Position numbers and translations under genes: made by a program | Part shown: positions 26,324 to 35,500 of the stretch, piece by piece | How positions within the stretch are numbered: the first letter of the stretch is position 1 | Layout: every line of letters starts with the position of its first letter | The notes under the pieces: model-generated | Told to the model about the DNA's origin: nothing | Seen by the model: the letters and a program-made list of their open reading frames with translations, nothing else | The model's database searches: none | Source: Ruegeria arenilitoris | GTDB taxonomy: Bacteria > Pseudomonadota > Alphaproteobacteria > Rhodobacterales > Rhodobacteraceae | Assembly: GCF_042675705.1 (NCBI RefSeq) | Contig: NZ_JBHTJJ010000001.1 | Reading direction: 5' to 3' (one strand) | DNA: 64,000 nt

Positions 26324-26818
26324 TTAGAACGGGATTTCGTCGTCGTCGATGCCGCCTGATGCCGGTGCCGGTGCGCTGGATTGTGCGGCGTAGGGCTCGG
26401 AGTATCCGCCCGATTGTCCGCCGCCATAACCACTCGACTGGCCACCGCCATAGCCGCCGCCTTCGCTGCGACCGTCGAGCATAACTAGCGTCGAACCAAA
26501 ACCTTGCAGAACAACTTCGGTGGAGTAGCGGTCCTGTCCGGACTGATCCTGCCACTTGCGGGTCTGGAGCTGACCTTCGACATAGACCTTCGAACCTTTG
26601 CGCAGATATTGCTCGGCAACACGGACGAGACCCTCGTTAAAGATCGCAACCGAGTGCCACTCGGTCCGTTCGCGGCGTTCACCGGTATTGCGGTCTTTCC
26701 AGTTCTCCGAGGTCGCGATCCGTAGGTTGCAGACTTTGCCACCGTTCTGAAACGACCGTACTTCGGGGTCGCGCCCGAGATTGCCGACCAGAATGACTTT
26801 GTTGACTGAACCTGCCAT
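26324..26818 (-). CDS. ssb: Single-stranded DNA-binding protein
   Basis: A 164-residue homotetrameric SSB. The OB fold covers residues 1-110 (MAGSVNKVILVGNLGRDPEVR, EWHSVAIFNEGLVRVAEQYLRKGSKVYVEGQLQTRKWQD). A Gly/Tyr/Ser-rich linker of about 40 residues leads to the acidic partner-binding tip DDDEIPF. ATG at 26818 follows GGGGAAA; a longer frame to 26959 adds a non-conserved stretch and was rejected. I find no GTTC-N7-GTTC LexA box upstream. Confidence 0.96.
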   Translation of the reverse strand: MAGSVNKVILVGNLGRDPEVRSFQNGGKVCNLRIATSENWKDRNTGERRERTEWHSVAIFNEGLVRVAEQYLRKGSKVYVEGQLQTRKWQDQSGQDRYSTEVVLQGFGSTLVMLDGRSEGGGYGGGQSSGYGGGQSGGYSEPYAAQSSAPAPASGGIDDDEIPF

Positions 26819-26960
26819 GGATTTCCCCGTTTTTTGACTAGCTTGATGGCGCCCGAATCTGACGCTGAGTTCACCTGAAACCCTATACGTCCTGCGCCCG
26901 GGTTGGAACATGGTTGATGCCCGGAAAGCCACCCGGAAAATCAGTGTTTCCTTAACCAAG

Positions 26961-26989
26961 CTTTCATTTCTGCCTGAAATACCTATAAT
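26961..26989 (+). promoter_or_regulatory. Sigma-70-type promoter of the transglycosylase gene
   Basis: A perfect TATAAT at 26984-26989 is preceded 17 nt earlier by CTTTCA (26961-26966, three to four matches to TTGACA). It lies 33 bp before the ATG at 27023. Confidence 0.5.
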
Positions 26990-27022
26990 CCGATTGATTG
27001 CTGAACGAGCGGGATTGCTTGA

Positions 27023-27601
27023 ATGCGTTGTCTGTTAAGTGGTTTTTCAATTGCATGCCTCGTGCTGGCGTCGACGCCGCTGAGCGCGGATGTCCTGTCG
27101 ACCAAGAATCGCAAAGATATCTTTTTGAAGCAGGCCAAGATTCTGGACACGCGGGCCGCCAGCCAGTATCGCGACTCTGAACGGCTGAAACCGAAGACAC
27201 CGGACGGCAGTTTCAAAAAGCGCTATTCCGGCAAGTACCGTGGTGAGTACCTTGCCATGGCGCGCCAAGCAGCGCGCAAGCACAATGTCCCGGAAGAACT
27301 GTTCCTGCGTCTGGTGCAACAGGAAAGCGGTTGGAACCCTCACGCCAAGTCGCATAAGGGCGCTTTGGGCCTCGCGCAGCTGATGCCGCAAACCGCCAGA
27401 CTGCTGAACGTGAACCCGCATGACCCGAAGCAAAACCTTGAAGGCGGTGCGCGGTATCTTTCGTGGCAATACCGTAAATTCAAGTCCTGGCGCCTGGCGC
27501 TGGCAGCCTACAACGCGGGTCCGCAAGCGGTGGAAAAACATGGCGGCGTGCCGCCCTATGCCGAGACACAGAATTACGTCAAAGTCATCTGGGGCGGCTG
27601 A
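27023..27601 (+). CDS. Lytic transglycosylase (SLT domain)
   Basis: A 192-residue periplasmic enzyme that cleaves peptidoglycan glycan strands. The signal peptide spans residues 1-22 (ends LSADV; there is no lipobox at the cleavage site). The SLT domain has the catalytic E101 in VQQESGWNPHAKS, then GALGLAQLMPQTA and ALAAYNAGPQAVEKHGG, as in the MltE/Slt70-type family 1 enzymes. It is transcribed alone and ends in a bidirectional terminator. Confidence 0.93.
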   Translation: MRCLLSGFSIACLVLASTPLSADVLSTKNRKDIFLKQAKILDTRAASQYRDSERLKPKTPDGSFKKRYSGKYRGEYLAMARQAARKHNVPEELFLRLVQQESGWNPHAKSHKGALGLAQLMPQTARLLNVNPHDPKQNLEGGARYLSWQYRKFKSWRLALAAYNAGPQAVEKHGGVPPYAETQNYVKVIWGG

Positions 27602-27613
27602 TACCAAAGCCGC

Positions 27614-27643
27614 ACAAAAAACCGGCCCAGGGCCGGTTTTTCT
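27614..27643. terminator. Bidirectional terminator between transglycosylase and ABC genes
   Basis: AACCGGCC (27620-27627) and GGCCGGTT (27631-27638) form an eight-pair stem with a CAG loop. A runs precede it and T runs follow it, so it can end transcription from both convergent genes. Confidence 0.88.
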
Positions 27644-27651
27644 TTGGGCGC

Positions 27652-29739
27652 TTACTCGGCTGCTATTTTGATGACAGGCTCCATCTTGGCCAGTGTCTCC
27701 GTGGACAGATGACACTTGACCTGGTGTCCGTCAGCCAGCGTCTGGACCGGCGGAACCTCTTTTTCGCACAATCCGCCCGCAACTTCGGACTTCCAACGAC
27801 ACCGGGTTTGGAACGGACATCCGGGCGGCGGGTTCATCGCCGAAGGAATGTCGCCTTCAAGGACAATGTGTTTCTTTTCGACCGAGGTATCGGCGATTGG
27901 AACCGCGCTCAGCAGTGCCTCGGTATAGGGGTGATAGGGCGGCGAGAAGACTTGATCGGTCGTGCCCAACTCGACCACGTGGCCCAGATACATAACCATG
28001 ACGCGGTCGCTGAGGTAGCGTACGATCGACAGGTCGTGGCTGATGAAAAGCAGTGTCGTCTTGTGTTCGCGCTGGATCTCCATCAACAGATCGGTCACGG
28101 CTGCCTGCACCGACACATCCAATGCCGAGACCGGCTCGTCCGCGACGACGATCCGGGCGTCCCCGGCAAAGGCACGGGCTATCCCGACGCGCTGTTTCTG
28201 GCCGCCTGACAGTTGGCGCGGCATACGGTCGGCAAACGCGCGCGGCAGCTTCACCAGGTCCAGCAACTCGAGCATCCGTTGCTTGCGTTCGGCCTCCGAG
28301 TTTCCGACGCCGAAGATCTCCAGCGCGCGGATGATCTGACGTCCGACCGTCATCGACGGGTTCAGCGTATCGAACGGGTTCTGGAACACCATCTGGACTT
28401 CGCCGACGGTCTTGGCATCCCGTTCTTCGATCGGCAAATGCTCGATATTGCGGTTGTCCAGCAGGATCTGCCCGTCGGTCGCCGTCTCCAATCCCATGAG
28501 GACCTTGGCAAACGTGGATTTACCGCAGCCGGACTCGCCAACGATCGCCAGCGTTTCCGATTCATGTGCGTCGAAGCTGAGGGTTTCGTTGGCCTTGACC
28601 ACTTTCTTCTCGCCCCCACCGAACAGGGCGTTTGCGGCCACCTCGTAATATTTCTTGAGGTTGTCCATCTTCAGAACGGTTTTGCCGATCGGCGCTTTTT
28701 CCTTTTGCTCTGCAACCGTGATGGGCGCGTTCCAGTCGATTTCCTGGAACTTCAAGCAACGCGTATGGTGGCGGTCATTGCCCGGGACCGGGAACATCTG
28801 AATGTCCTGCGCATCACAGCGCCCTTCCTCGAAATAGTCGCATCGCGGGCCGAAATTGCAGCCCGGTGGGCGTTCATGTGGCAACGGGAAGTTGCCGGGG
28901 ATTGCCACCAGCGGGCGCGAATTCTTGTCCGCGCCGGGCAGAGGGATCGAGCGGAACAGCGCCTGGGTATAGGGGTGCTGCATCTCGTCAAAGACATCGT
29001 GGATCGAGCCACGTTCGACCGCCTCGCCGGAATACATCACGCACAAGCGGTCACAGGTCTCAAGAACCAGGCCCAGATTGTGCGAAATGAACAGCATCGA
29101 TGTGCCGTATTTCTTGCCCAGATCCTTGACCAATTCCACCACGGCGGCCTCGACGGTCACGTCCAGCGCGGTTGTCGGTTCGTCCAGGATCAGAAGCGAC
29201 GGCTTGGACATCAGCGCCATCGCGATCACGATGCGCTGCTGCTGGCCACCGGAGAGCTGATGCGGAAAGCTGTTCAGCATCCGCTCGGGGTCCGGTAGGC
29301 GCACATCCGTCACCACTTCCAGAGCGCGGGCATAGGCCTCTTCTTTGCTGACCCCTTCGTGGATCATCGGCACTTCCATCAGCTGTTTGCCGATCTTCAT
29401 CGCCGGGTTCAAAGAAGCCATCGGCTCTTGATAGATCATCGCGATCTCATTGCCGCGAATGTCCCGAAGTTCTTCCTTGCTCATCTCGCTAAGGTCGCGG
29501 CCCTTGAATTTGATCGAACCGCCGACGATCCGACCATTCTTGCCAAGGTCCTGCATGACACCCAGGGCGACCGTCGACTTGCCGCAGCCGGATTCACCGA
29601 CCAGCCCGACAGCCTCGCCGGGCTGCACACTGACCGAAAAATCCATCACGGCCGGTATTTCCCGCAAGCGGGTAAAGAACGAAATCGAGAGCTTGTCGAT
29701 TTCGAGGATCGGCCCGTCATAATCCGCCAGTTTGTTCAT
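27652..29739 (-). CDS. Peptide ABC transporter ATPase, DppD-DppF fusion
   Basis: A 695-residue protein joining two oligopeptide-type ATPases that are separate genes in many bacteria. The first half has GESGCGKST (Walker A), LSGGQQQRI and LLILDEPTTALD; the second has GESGCGKSTFAK, LSGGQKQRVGIARAFAG and VVADEPVSALD. Each half ends in the oligopeptide-type C-terminal zone with its cysteine cluster (PPGCNFGPRCDYFEEGRCDA and PPGCPFQTRCRW...CEKE), which binds an Fe-S cluster in DppD-like proteins. It is the last gene of the operon that starts with the solute-binding gene at 34165. A single bidirectional terminator follows. Confidence 0.95.
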   Translation of the reverse strand: MNKLADYDGPILEIDKLSISFFTRLREIPAVMDFSVSVQPGEAVGLVGESGCGKSTVALGVMQDLGKNGRIVGGSIKFKGRDLSEMSKEELRDIRGNEIAMIYQEPMASLNPAMKIGKQLMEVPMIHEGVSKEEAYARALEVVTDVRLPDPERMLNSFPHQLSGGQQQRIVIAMALMSKPSLLILDEPTTALDVTVEAAVVELVKDLGKKYGTSMLFISHNLGLVLETCDRLCVMYSGEAVERGSIHDVFDEMQHPYTQALFRSIPLPGADKNSRPLVAIPGNFPLPHERPPGCNFGPRCDYFEEGRCDAQDIQMFPVPGNDRHHTRCLKFQEIDWNAPITVAEQKEKAPIGKTVLKMDNLKKYYEVAANALFGGGEKKVVKANETLSFDAHESETLAIVGESGCGKSTFAKVLMGLETATDGQILLDNRNIEHLPIEERDAKTVGEVQMVFQNPFDTLNPSMTVGRQIIRALEIFGVGNSEAERKQRMLELLDLVKLPRAFADRMPRQLSGGQKQRVGIARAFAGDARIVVADEPVSALDVSVQAAVTDLLMEIQREHKTTLLFISHDLSIVRYLSDRVMVMYLGHVVELGTTDQVFSPPYHPYTEALLSAVPIADTSVEKKHIVLEGDIPSAMNPPPGCPFQTRCRWKSEVAGGLCEKEVPPVQTLADGHQVKCHLSTETLAKMEPVIKIAAE

Positions 29740-29763
29740 CTTGCTTGCTCCTCGCCAGCATTC

Positions 29764-29830
29764 AGGGGATCCCCTTCATCTGGCCAAAAATATCCTGGTG
29801 GGGGCCGGGGGCTGTCCCCCGGCCGCTTTC
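29764..29830. repeat. GC-rich intergenic element with hairpin and palindrome
   Basis: Between the permease and ATPase genes lies a nine-pair hairpin GGCCGGGGG / CCCCCGGCC (29803-29824, loop CTGT). It is followed on the minus strand by CCACCAGGATATTTTTGGCC, and then the palindrome AGGGGATCCCCT (29764-29775). The block resembles intergenic GGTATTTTTGGCC-type elements I recall from Rhodobacteraceae genomes; only one copy is in this window, so repetition cannot be shown here. Confidence 0.4.
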
Positions 29831-29833
29831 ACA

Positions 29834-31297
29834 TCAGTCCTTCAGGCTTTCTTCTCGCAGGCCATCCGCCAGCAGGTTCAATCCCAGAACCAGTGACAAC
29901 AGCGCCAGTGCCGGCGGCAGTGCAGGGTGCAGGTAGATCGACAGCAGTTTGCGCCCTTCGTTGATCGTGGATCCCCAATCCGGGCTTTCCGGCGGCAGGC
30001 CCAACCCAAAAAACCCCAAGGTCCCCAAGAGGATGGTCGTGTAGCCGATGCGCAGGCAGAAATCGACGATCAGCGGCCCGCGCGCATTGGGCAGGATTTC
30101 CCAAAGCATGATGTACCACGGGCCTTCGCCGCGCGTCTGCGCCGCGGCTACGTAGTCGCGTGTCTTGATGTCCATGGCCAGGCCGCGCACGATGCGGAAC
30201 ACCGTGGGCGAGTTGACGAACACAACCGATACGAACACGACCAGGATCCCGCCCGGAATGTCGAACAGATCCAGATAGGTCGGCAGACCCCAGATGCTGT
30301 AATCGTCCGTGCGGATGACGTATCCCCCGGTCGAGATCAGCGACAGGTACAGCCAGATCGCGATACCCAAGACGCCGGTCAGCAGCGGCGTGCGAAATTT
30401 CGGCCGGGTGTAGTAGCGCGAATTCAAAAGGACGCCGATGAAAAGGATCGGGAACACGAACAGGACTGCGGCCATATAGTTCGGCACGCCGGTCGCGACG
30501 ATTTCCGGTGTGACCAGCAGGTAGAACAGCAGGATGACCGGGAACGCCAGGATCAGATTGGCGAGGAACGACAGAAACGTGTCCAGCCGTCCGCCATAGT
30601 ATCCGGCGGGCAAGCCCAGCGTGATCCCGACCATGAAGGCAAACATTGTGGCCAGCGGAGCAATCTGCACGACGATCCACGCACCCTTGACCATGCGACT
30701 GAATACGTCGCGGGCAAGGTTGTCGCCGCCCAGCAGATACCAGGCGAACTCACCGTCCTCGGCATTGGGCAGGGGGGTGCCGGGCACCTTGTTCTTCATG
30801 CCGGAAACCTGGACCAATGGATCGTGTGTCACGATCAGGTCCAAAGCCCCGAAGATGCCGGTGAAAACCCAGAACATGACCAGTCCAAAACCGATCATGC
30901 CGATCGGGCTGTCGAAAAGCTTGCCGTACAGGCCAAGGCGCCGTTTGAAGGCAACCGACATCGCGAAAAGAATGATCAGCGACAGCCAGACCGGCAGAAA
31001 CTGTTGCGAGATCGCGCCGATAATGCCGGCCCCAGTGCCCAGGAATATTCCCAGAAGCAGGTAGGCGACCACCGTCGCGATGCTGGCCAGGAAAGAATAC
31101 CACAGCGCGGATTGCGTCAGGTTTCTGAGGCCGCCGCCCGAACTGACGGTGCCATCCGCATTCACGCTGACCTGCGTCTCGGGCAGCAGAATGCTTGCCA
31201 GGATCCAGGCAATGACGGATACGACCAGCGCAGCCAGGGCGATCATCATGATCGGGTTCAGAAAGGCGATAGAGCCAGTCCAGCTCAGAGGTTCCAT
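29834..31297 (-). CDS. Peptide ABC transporter permease, DppC type, with N-terminal extension
   Basis: A 487-residue inner-membrane permease, about 190 longer than typical DppC/OppC. The C-terminal 280 residues are the normal domain (FLMVGIT-type helix, QTRGEGPWYIMLWEILPNARGPLIVDF with the EAA coupling loop, LGTLGFFGLGLPPESPDWG). The N-terminal half adds helices at about residues 15-38, 60-85, 88-108 and 128-150, starting WTGSIAFLNPIMMIALAALVV. The usual OppC_N segment is followed by a soluble loop with KNKVPGTPLPNAEDG and GGDNLARDVFSRM. Large inserts after the EAA-preceding helices may reach the periplasm. The gene is second to last in the dpp-type operon. Confidence 0.9.
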   Translation of the reverse strand: MEPLSWTGSIAFLNPIMMIALAALVVSVIAWILASILLPETQVSVNADGTVSSGGGLRNLTQSALWYSFLASIATVVAYLLLGIFLGTGAGIIGAISQQFLPVWLSLIILFAMSVAFKRRLGLYGKLFDSPIGMIGFGLVMFWVFTGIFGALDLIVTHDPLVQVSGMKNKVPGTPLPNAEDGEFAWYLLGGDNLARDVFSRMVKGAWIVVQIAPLATMFAFMVGITLGLPAGYYGGRLDTFLSFLANLILAFPVILLFYLLVTPEIVATGVPNYMAAVLFVFPILFIGVLLNSRYYTRPKFRTPLLTGVLGIAIWLYLSLISTGGYVIRTDDYSIWGLPTYLDLFDIPGGILVVFVSVVFVNSPTVFRIVRGLAMDIKTRDYVAAAQTRGEGPWYIMLWEILPNARGPLIVDFCLRIGYTTILLGTLGFFGLGLPPESPDWGSTINEGRKLLSIYLHPALPPALALLSLVLGLNLLADGLREESLKD

Positions 31298-31310
31298 GGT
31301 CTATCCTCCC

Positions 31311-32357
31311 TTATGAAATGCGGATGCGCGGGTTGAGGTAGACATAGCCGATATCCGAGATCAGCTGCGTCACGAGCACCACAAAGACCGACACGACCGA
31401 GATCGCCAGCAGAAGCTGGATGTCGTTGTTGCCGGCGGCCTGCACCAGCGCCCAGCCAAAACCTTTGTAGTTGAACAGGGTCTCGACGATAACGACGCCG
31501 TTCAGCAACCAGGGAAACTGCAGCATGATGACGGTGAAGGGCGCGATCAGCGCGTTGCGCAGGGCGTGCTTCAGAACGATATTCCCGAAGGACACACCCT
31601 TCAGGCGCGCAGTCCGGATGTATTGCGCGGTCATCACCTCGGTCATCGAGGCTCGGGTCATCCGTGCAATGTAGCCCATGCCGTAAAGGGCAATGGTCAG
31701 GACCGGCAGGAAGAAATTCTCGAAAGTCGGGTTCTCCATGGCCTGTGTGGCCGTGCCCTTGAACCATTTCAGACCCACGGTTGACGAGGTGAAGATGGCG
31801 ATGAAGATCACGCCCGACACGTATTCCGGCGTGGCCGTCGTGATGATCGAAAACGTGGACAGGGACCGGTCCAGGGCAGACCCCTCGCGCATGCCGGCTA
31901 GCACACCAACCAATAGGGCGGTCGGGATCATCAGCACCAGCACCCAGAACATCAGGTAGCCGGTGTTGCCCAGACGCTTGCTGACGATCGTTCCGACTTC
32001 GTCCTTGAAGACGGTTGAATAGCCCCAGTCGCCCTGAAGAACGCCGCAGTAGCGCGGTGTCGTTTCCGGAGTAGAGCCGGGACGGGTGCAACTTCCTACG
32101 AACTGACCATCCGGTAGCGTGTTGGTGAAACCGGGCACCACCCCAAGCCACTGGCCGTATTTGACCAGCGTGGGCTGCATGTATCCGCGGTTCTCAAGCC
32201 AGGTGACGACCTGTTCATCGGACATACGCTGGTTGCCCTGCGTCTTGGCCAGTTTTTCCAGGTTTGGATAGAGGTTGGTCAGGAAGAAGACCACGAAGGT
32301 CAGGCAGAGTGCCGTCAGCAGCATCACGCCCAATCGTCGAAGGATGAAGAGTCCCAT
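31311..32357 (-). CDS. Peptide ABC transporter permease, DppB type
   Basis: A 348-residue inner-membrane permease with the expected helix in the N-terminal MGLFILRRLGVMLLTALCLTF, and the six-helix core after residue 130. The EAA loop reads YIRTARLKGVSFGNIVLKHALRNALI. An unusually long periplasmic loop with two cysteines (VGSCTRP and PRYCGVLQGDWG) lies between helices 1 and 2. Start codon at 32357. The next gene starts 13 nt after its stop, so the two permeases are translated together. Confidence 0.93.
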   Translation of the reverse strand: MGLFILRRLGVMLLTALCLTFVVFFLTNLYPNLEKLAKTQGNQRMSDEQVVTWLENRGYMQPTLVKYGQWLGVVPGFTNTLPDGQFVGSCTRPGSTPETTPRYCGVLQGDWGYSTVFKDEVGTIVSKRLGNTGYLMFWVLVLMIPTALLVGVLAGMREGSALDRSLSTFSIITTATPEYVSGVIFIAIFTSSTVGLKWFKGTATQAMENPTFENFFLPVLTIALYGMGYIARMTRASMTEVMTAQYIRTARLKGVSFGNIVLKHALRNALIAPFTVIMLQFPWLLNGVVIVETLFNYKGFGWALVQAAGNNDIQLLLAISVVSVFVVLVTQLISDIGYVYLNPRIRIS

Positions 32358-32448
32358 GTTGGCCCCTGTTGTTCGGGTTCTCCGCAGATCAGTGGACCAT
32401 TTTCTGGCCTCGGACGTCCGACCCCGCGTCGGTGTGTCTGCGGCTGGA

Positions 32449-32476
32449 AAGGGGCGCCCGCATTCGGGCGCCCCTT
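32449..32476 (-). repeat. Perfect 12-bp hairpin after the solute-binding gene
   Basis: AAGGGGCGCCCG and CGGGCGCCCCTT with a CATT loop form a perfect twelve-pair stem in the 137-bp gap between the binding-protein gene and the first permease gene. There is no T tract on either strand. It fits an mRNA segment-stabilising hairpin that raises binding-protein levels above those of the membrane subunits, as known for malE-type operons. Confidence 0.7.
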
Positions 32477-32494
32477 GAAAGGTTCAGGTCGGGA

Positions 32495-34165
32495 TCAGGC
32501 CGCCCAACCCCATTTGTAGTGATGGTGTTCGAACGACACATGCATGTCGGTTCCGACCAGACCGTCCTTCATGTGACGGTACAGCGACCGCCAATAGGGC
32601 TGGATGGTGACGCCTTCTTCCTGGATCATTGCTTCGCCCTTGGCAACGATTTCGCGGCGCTTGTCGGCATCGGCAATGGCCAGAGCTTCGGTCAGAAGGG
32701 CGTCAAACTCGGCATTGGACCAGCCGAACTCGTTCCAGGCCTCGCCGGTGCGGTAGGCCAGTGCCCAGATCTGAACGCCCAGCGGACGGTGGTTCCAGTT
32801 GGTCGAGCTGTAGGGATATTTCGCCCAGTCGTTCCAGAACGTGTTGCCCGGCAGAACCGTCCGCTTGACCTTGATGCCCGCGTCGCGCAGCTGGGCTGCC
32901 ACGGCATCGGTGGTGTTGCGGCGCCAGTCATCGTCAATCGAGATCAGCTCGTGCTCGAAATCGGCCATGCCGGCCTCTTCCATCAGCTTGCGCGCACCTT
33001 CCGGGTCAACTTTCTGCGGCGGCAGTTCGTAGTAATCCGGGTGGATCGGACCAACGTGGTGGTTTTCTGCAGGCGAGCCGCGACCACCGTAGCCAAGCTC
33101 GAGGCAGACCGAGTTGTCCACGGCCATCTGCAGCGCCTGACGCACACGTTTGTCGGCATAGATCTTCTTGCCGTCCACTTCCGCAAGCTGGTTCGGGCGG
33201 ATCACGATGGTGTTCATCGTGACAACCTCGGACTTCACGTAGCCCAGGCTGTCCATCACGTCGATGAATTCACCAACCGATTCATACAGCATGTCGACTT
33301 CGTCCGATTCCAGAGCTGCCAGCCATGCCGACGGATCGGTGCCGTAGTCGATATATTCGATACGATCCAGGGCCGGACGACCGAAGACGTCTTCGCCCCA
33401 CCAGGTGTGGTTCTCGTTCCGCACCAGCACGGCCTTCACGCCCACTTCCAGGCTTTCGATCAGGTAGGGGCCCGTGCCGACATTGTTTGTCAAGTCCGTT
33501 TCGCTGAACGAGCTGTGGATGATCGCGGCTGGATAATCTGCCATGCCCGGGATCAACGAGATGTCCGAGTTCGGCAGGTTCAGCTTGACGGTGTGCGAGT
33601 CCACAACTTCGATCGCGCCTTCGATTGCCTGGCCGGTATCTGCGTCGACCAGCGTGGCAAAACGGCCTGCCATCGAGTTCGTTTCCGAGCTCTTGTCGCA
33701 CCAGCGCGCGATGTTGCGTGCCACGTCTTCGGCGGTGAAATCGTCACCGTTGTTCCACTTGACGCCCTGACGGACCTTCAGCGTGTAGACGGTCGCATCG
33801 TCGTTGACTTCCCAGCCCTCTAGCAGCATGCCGCGGAATGTGCCGTCCGAGTTGTACTCGACCAGGTATTCCAGCGTGCCACGGGTGACGTTGGCGATCT
33901 GCGACCAGTCATAGGTGCGCGGATCCTTCAGCGCGCGAACTTCTTGCTGAACGCGCAGGGTGCCACCTTCTTTCTTGGCGTCTTCGCCCGCCGCCTTGGC
34001 GGGTGCGGTCAGGCCGACCATGCCGTAGGCGGCCGCGGCAGTGACACCAAGGCTGGTCGTGCGCGTCAGAAACTCGCGGCGGCTCAGCTTGCCGTCCCGA
34101 TATTCCTGGGCGTGCATTTCGGCAGCCCAGTGCATCGGTGCTCCGGTCAATGTCTTGGTTTTCAT
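32495..34165 (-). CDS. Peptide-type ABC solute-binding protein (Tat-exported)
   Basis: A 556-residue periplasmic binding protein of the SBP_bac_5 family. The N-terminus has a twin-arginine signal LSRREFLTRTTSLGV with the Arg pair at residues 29-30, after an unusually long n-region, and cleavage near AKA (residue 58). Family marks include LLEGWEVNDDATVYTLKVRQGVKW, FTAEDVARNI and TNNVGTGPYLIES. Export by Tat implies folding before export. It is the first gene of a five-part system (binding protein, two permeases, double ATPase) for import of peptides or a related nutrient; the ligand is not predictable. Confidence 0.93.
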   Translation of the reverse strand: MKTKTLTGAPMHWAAEMHAQEYRDGKLSRREFLTRTTSLGVTAAAAYGMVGLTAPAKAAGEDAKKEGGTLRVQQEVRALKDPRTYDWSQIANVTRGTLEYLVEYNSDGTFRGMLLEGWEVNDDATVYTLKVRQGVKWNNGDDFTAEDVARNIARWCDKSSETNSMAGRFATLVDADTGQAIEGAIEVVDSHTVKLNLPNSDISLIPGMADYPAAIIHSSFSETDLTNNVGTGPYLIESLEVGVKAVLVRNENHTWWGEDVFGRPALDRIEYIDYGTDPSAWLAALESDEVDMLYESVGEFIDVMDSLGYVKSEVVTMNTIVIRPNQLAEVDGKKIYADKRVRQALQMAVDNSVCLELGYGGRGSPAENHHVGPIHPDYYELPPQKVDPEGARKLMEEAGMADFEHELISIDDDWRRNTTDAVAAQLRDAGIKVKRTVLPGNTFWNDWAKYPYSSTNWNHRPLGVQIWALAYRTGEAWNEFGWSNAEFDALLTEALAIADADKRREIVAKGEAMIQEEGVTIQPYWRSLYRHMKDGLVGTDMHVSFEHHHYKWGWAA

Positions 34166-34505
34166 GGATGTCTCCCTGTGAGATTATTATGTGTATTTGT
34201 TGGTCCTCGTCGAAGCCAGACAGCGCCGATCAAGGTCATTTTGGATGTGGTTTTTCGAATTCTGTGCATCCCCATGGGTTCATTCGGCACCAGATTCCAA
34301 TTTAGGTCAATGTTCGAAATCGTCATCAAGTGCACAAAAACGACATTTGCAGAGAAACCTGAGCCGTGGTCGCCGGGGCTGGTATCGGCAAGTCGGATTC
34401 TGGAACTTGTGATTCCCTTTTCCGACGGGTTTCGACCCAGAATCCCTTATGTGGCTGAAAATAAATGACTTCGGACGAGGTTTTGGCGCGATGTCAGTGA
34501 TTCAC
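34166..34505. other. Intergenic region between miaA and the peptide transporter
   Basis: 340 bp, AT-richer than the coding neighbours. It should hold the promoter of the transporter operon; the binding-protein gene is preceded by GGGAG at seven bases. A weak TTCGAC/CATAAT pair at 17-nt spacing lies on the minus strand (near 34214-34187). No gene, repeat or RNA family is recognisable. Confidence 0.4.
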
Positions 34506-35402
34506 TCAGCCCTGGCTCGGATCGACGTTATGCCATTGCTTCATCCGGGCACGGCACCATGTGCGCTGGCGTTTGGCGTATTGGCGTGTCGCAATCGTTG
34601 CTCTTTCGCGGGCGTCGGCCAAGGTCATCCGCCCTTCGATGTGGGCCATCAACTCAGGTACTCCGATGGCCTTGCATGAGGGCAGGTTCGGGTCGTACCT
34701 GTCGCGCATCGCCGCAACTTCGTCCAGGGCACCCGCCTGCAACATCTGGTCAAAGCGCGAATTGATGCGCGTGATCAGCCAGTCTCGCTCGGGCGTCACG
34801 ACGATTGGAAACGCTTGATCCAGGGGCAGCAGCGGTGGCGGCGTGTCGTCCTGCCAATCCGCCAATGTCCGGCCCGTGGCTTGCTCGACCTCCCAGGCCC
34901 GTTGCACACGGGCGCGGTTGCGCGTGTCGATCCGGTCCCGTGTCCTTGGATCAATCCCGGCCAGAAGCTCGGGCAGGGGGATCGCGTCCGCAGTCTTGCG
35001 CAACTCGGGCGGCGTTGCCGGGATGTCCGCCATACCTTCCGTCAAGGTCGAAAAGTAAAGGCCCGTACCGCCCACGATGATCGGACGCTGCGGTCCTGAC
35101 AAATAAGTCCGCACCTCGCGCAGCCAGTGGCCGGTCGAATAGTCTTGATCAAAAGCGACATGGCCATAGAGAGCGTGTGGAGCCCGAGCTTCTTCGTCGA
35201 TCGAGGGTCGCGCGGAAATGATGCGCCAGCAGTCGTAAATCTGGCTGGCATCCGCATTGACGATGATCCCGCCCGAGTGTTCGGCGATCTCCAGTGCAAG
35301 AGCCGATTTGCCCGATGCGGTCGGCCCCATGATGAGGACCGGAAGATCGTCGGGAATGGGCGGAAGACTGTTCAGCAAATTGCGCGCTGTGTTTTCAGCC
35401 AT
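34506..35402 (-). CDS. miaA: tRNA dimethylallyltransferase
   Basis: Adds the dimethylallyl group to A37 of tRNAs reading UNN codons. The 298-residue protein has the P-loop MGPTASGKS (residues 25-33), NADASQIY, IVGGTGLYFSTLTEGMADIP and the ARVQRAWEVEQATGR and TRQYAKRQRTWCR segments of the tRNA-binding core. ATG at 35402 gives the normal N-terminus; a longer frame to 35549 runs antisense into pyrH and is not real. Divergent from pyrH with 98 bp between the starts. Confidence 0.95.
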   Translation of the reverse strand: MAENTARNLLNSLPPIPDDLPVLIMGPTASGKSALALEIAEHSGGIIVNADASQIYDCWRIISARPSIDEEARAPHALYGHVAFDQDYSTGHWLREVRTYLSGPQRPIIVGGTGLYFSTLTEGMADIPATPPELRKTADAIPLPELLAGIDPRTRDRIDTRNRARVQRAWEVEQATGRTLADWQDDTPPPLLPLDQAFPIVVTPERDWLITRINSRFDQMLQAGALDEVAAMRDRYDPNLPSCKAIGVPELMAHIEGRMTLADARERATIATRQYAKRQRTWCRARMKQWHNVDPSQG

Positions 35403-35500
35403 GAGTGTTTGCCCTGTTCCTTGACCATCCGCATTGAACCCGCGGTGGTTTTGCTTCATTTTGCGCCGGAAAACAAACTCGTGCCAGCCCGGAGCGCAAC

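Noticed and set aside
26819..27022. A LexA box expected upstream of ssb
   Set aside because: No GTTC-N7-GTTC or GAAC-N7-GAAC is present.
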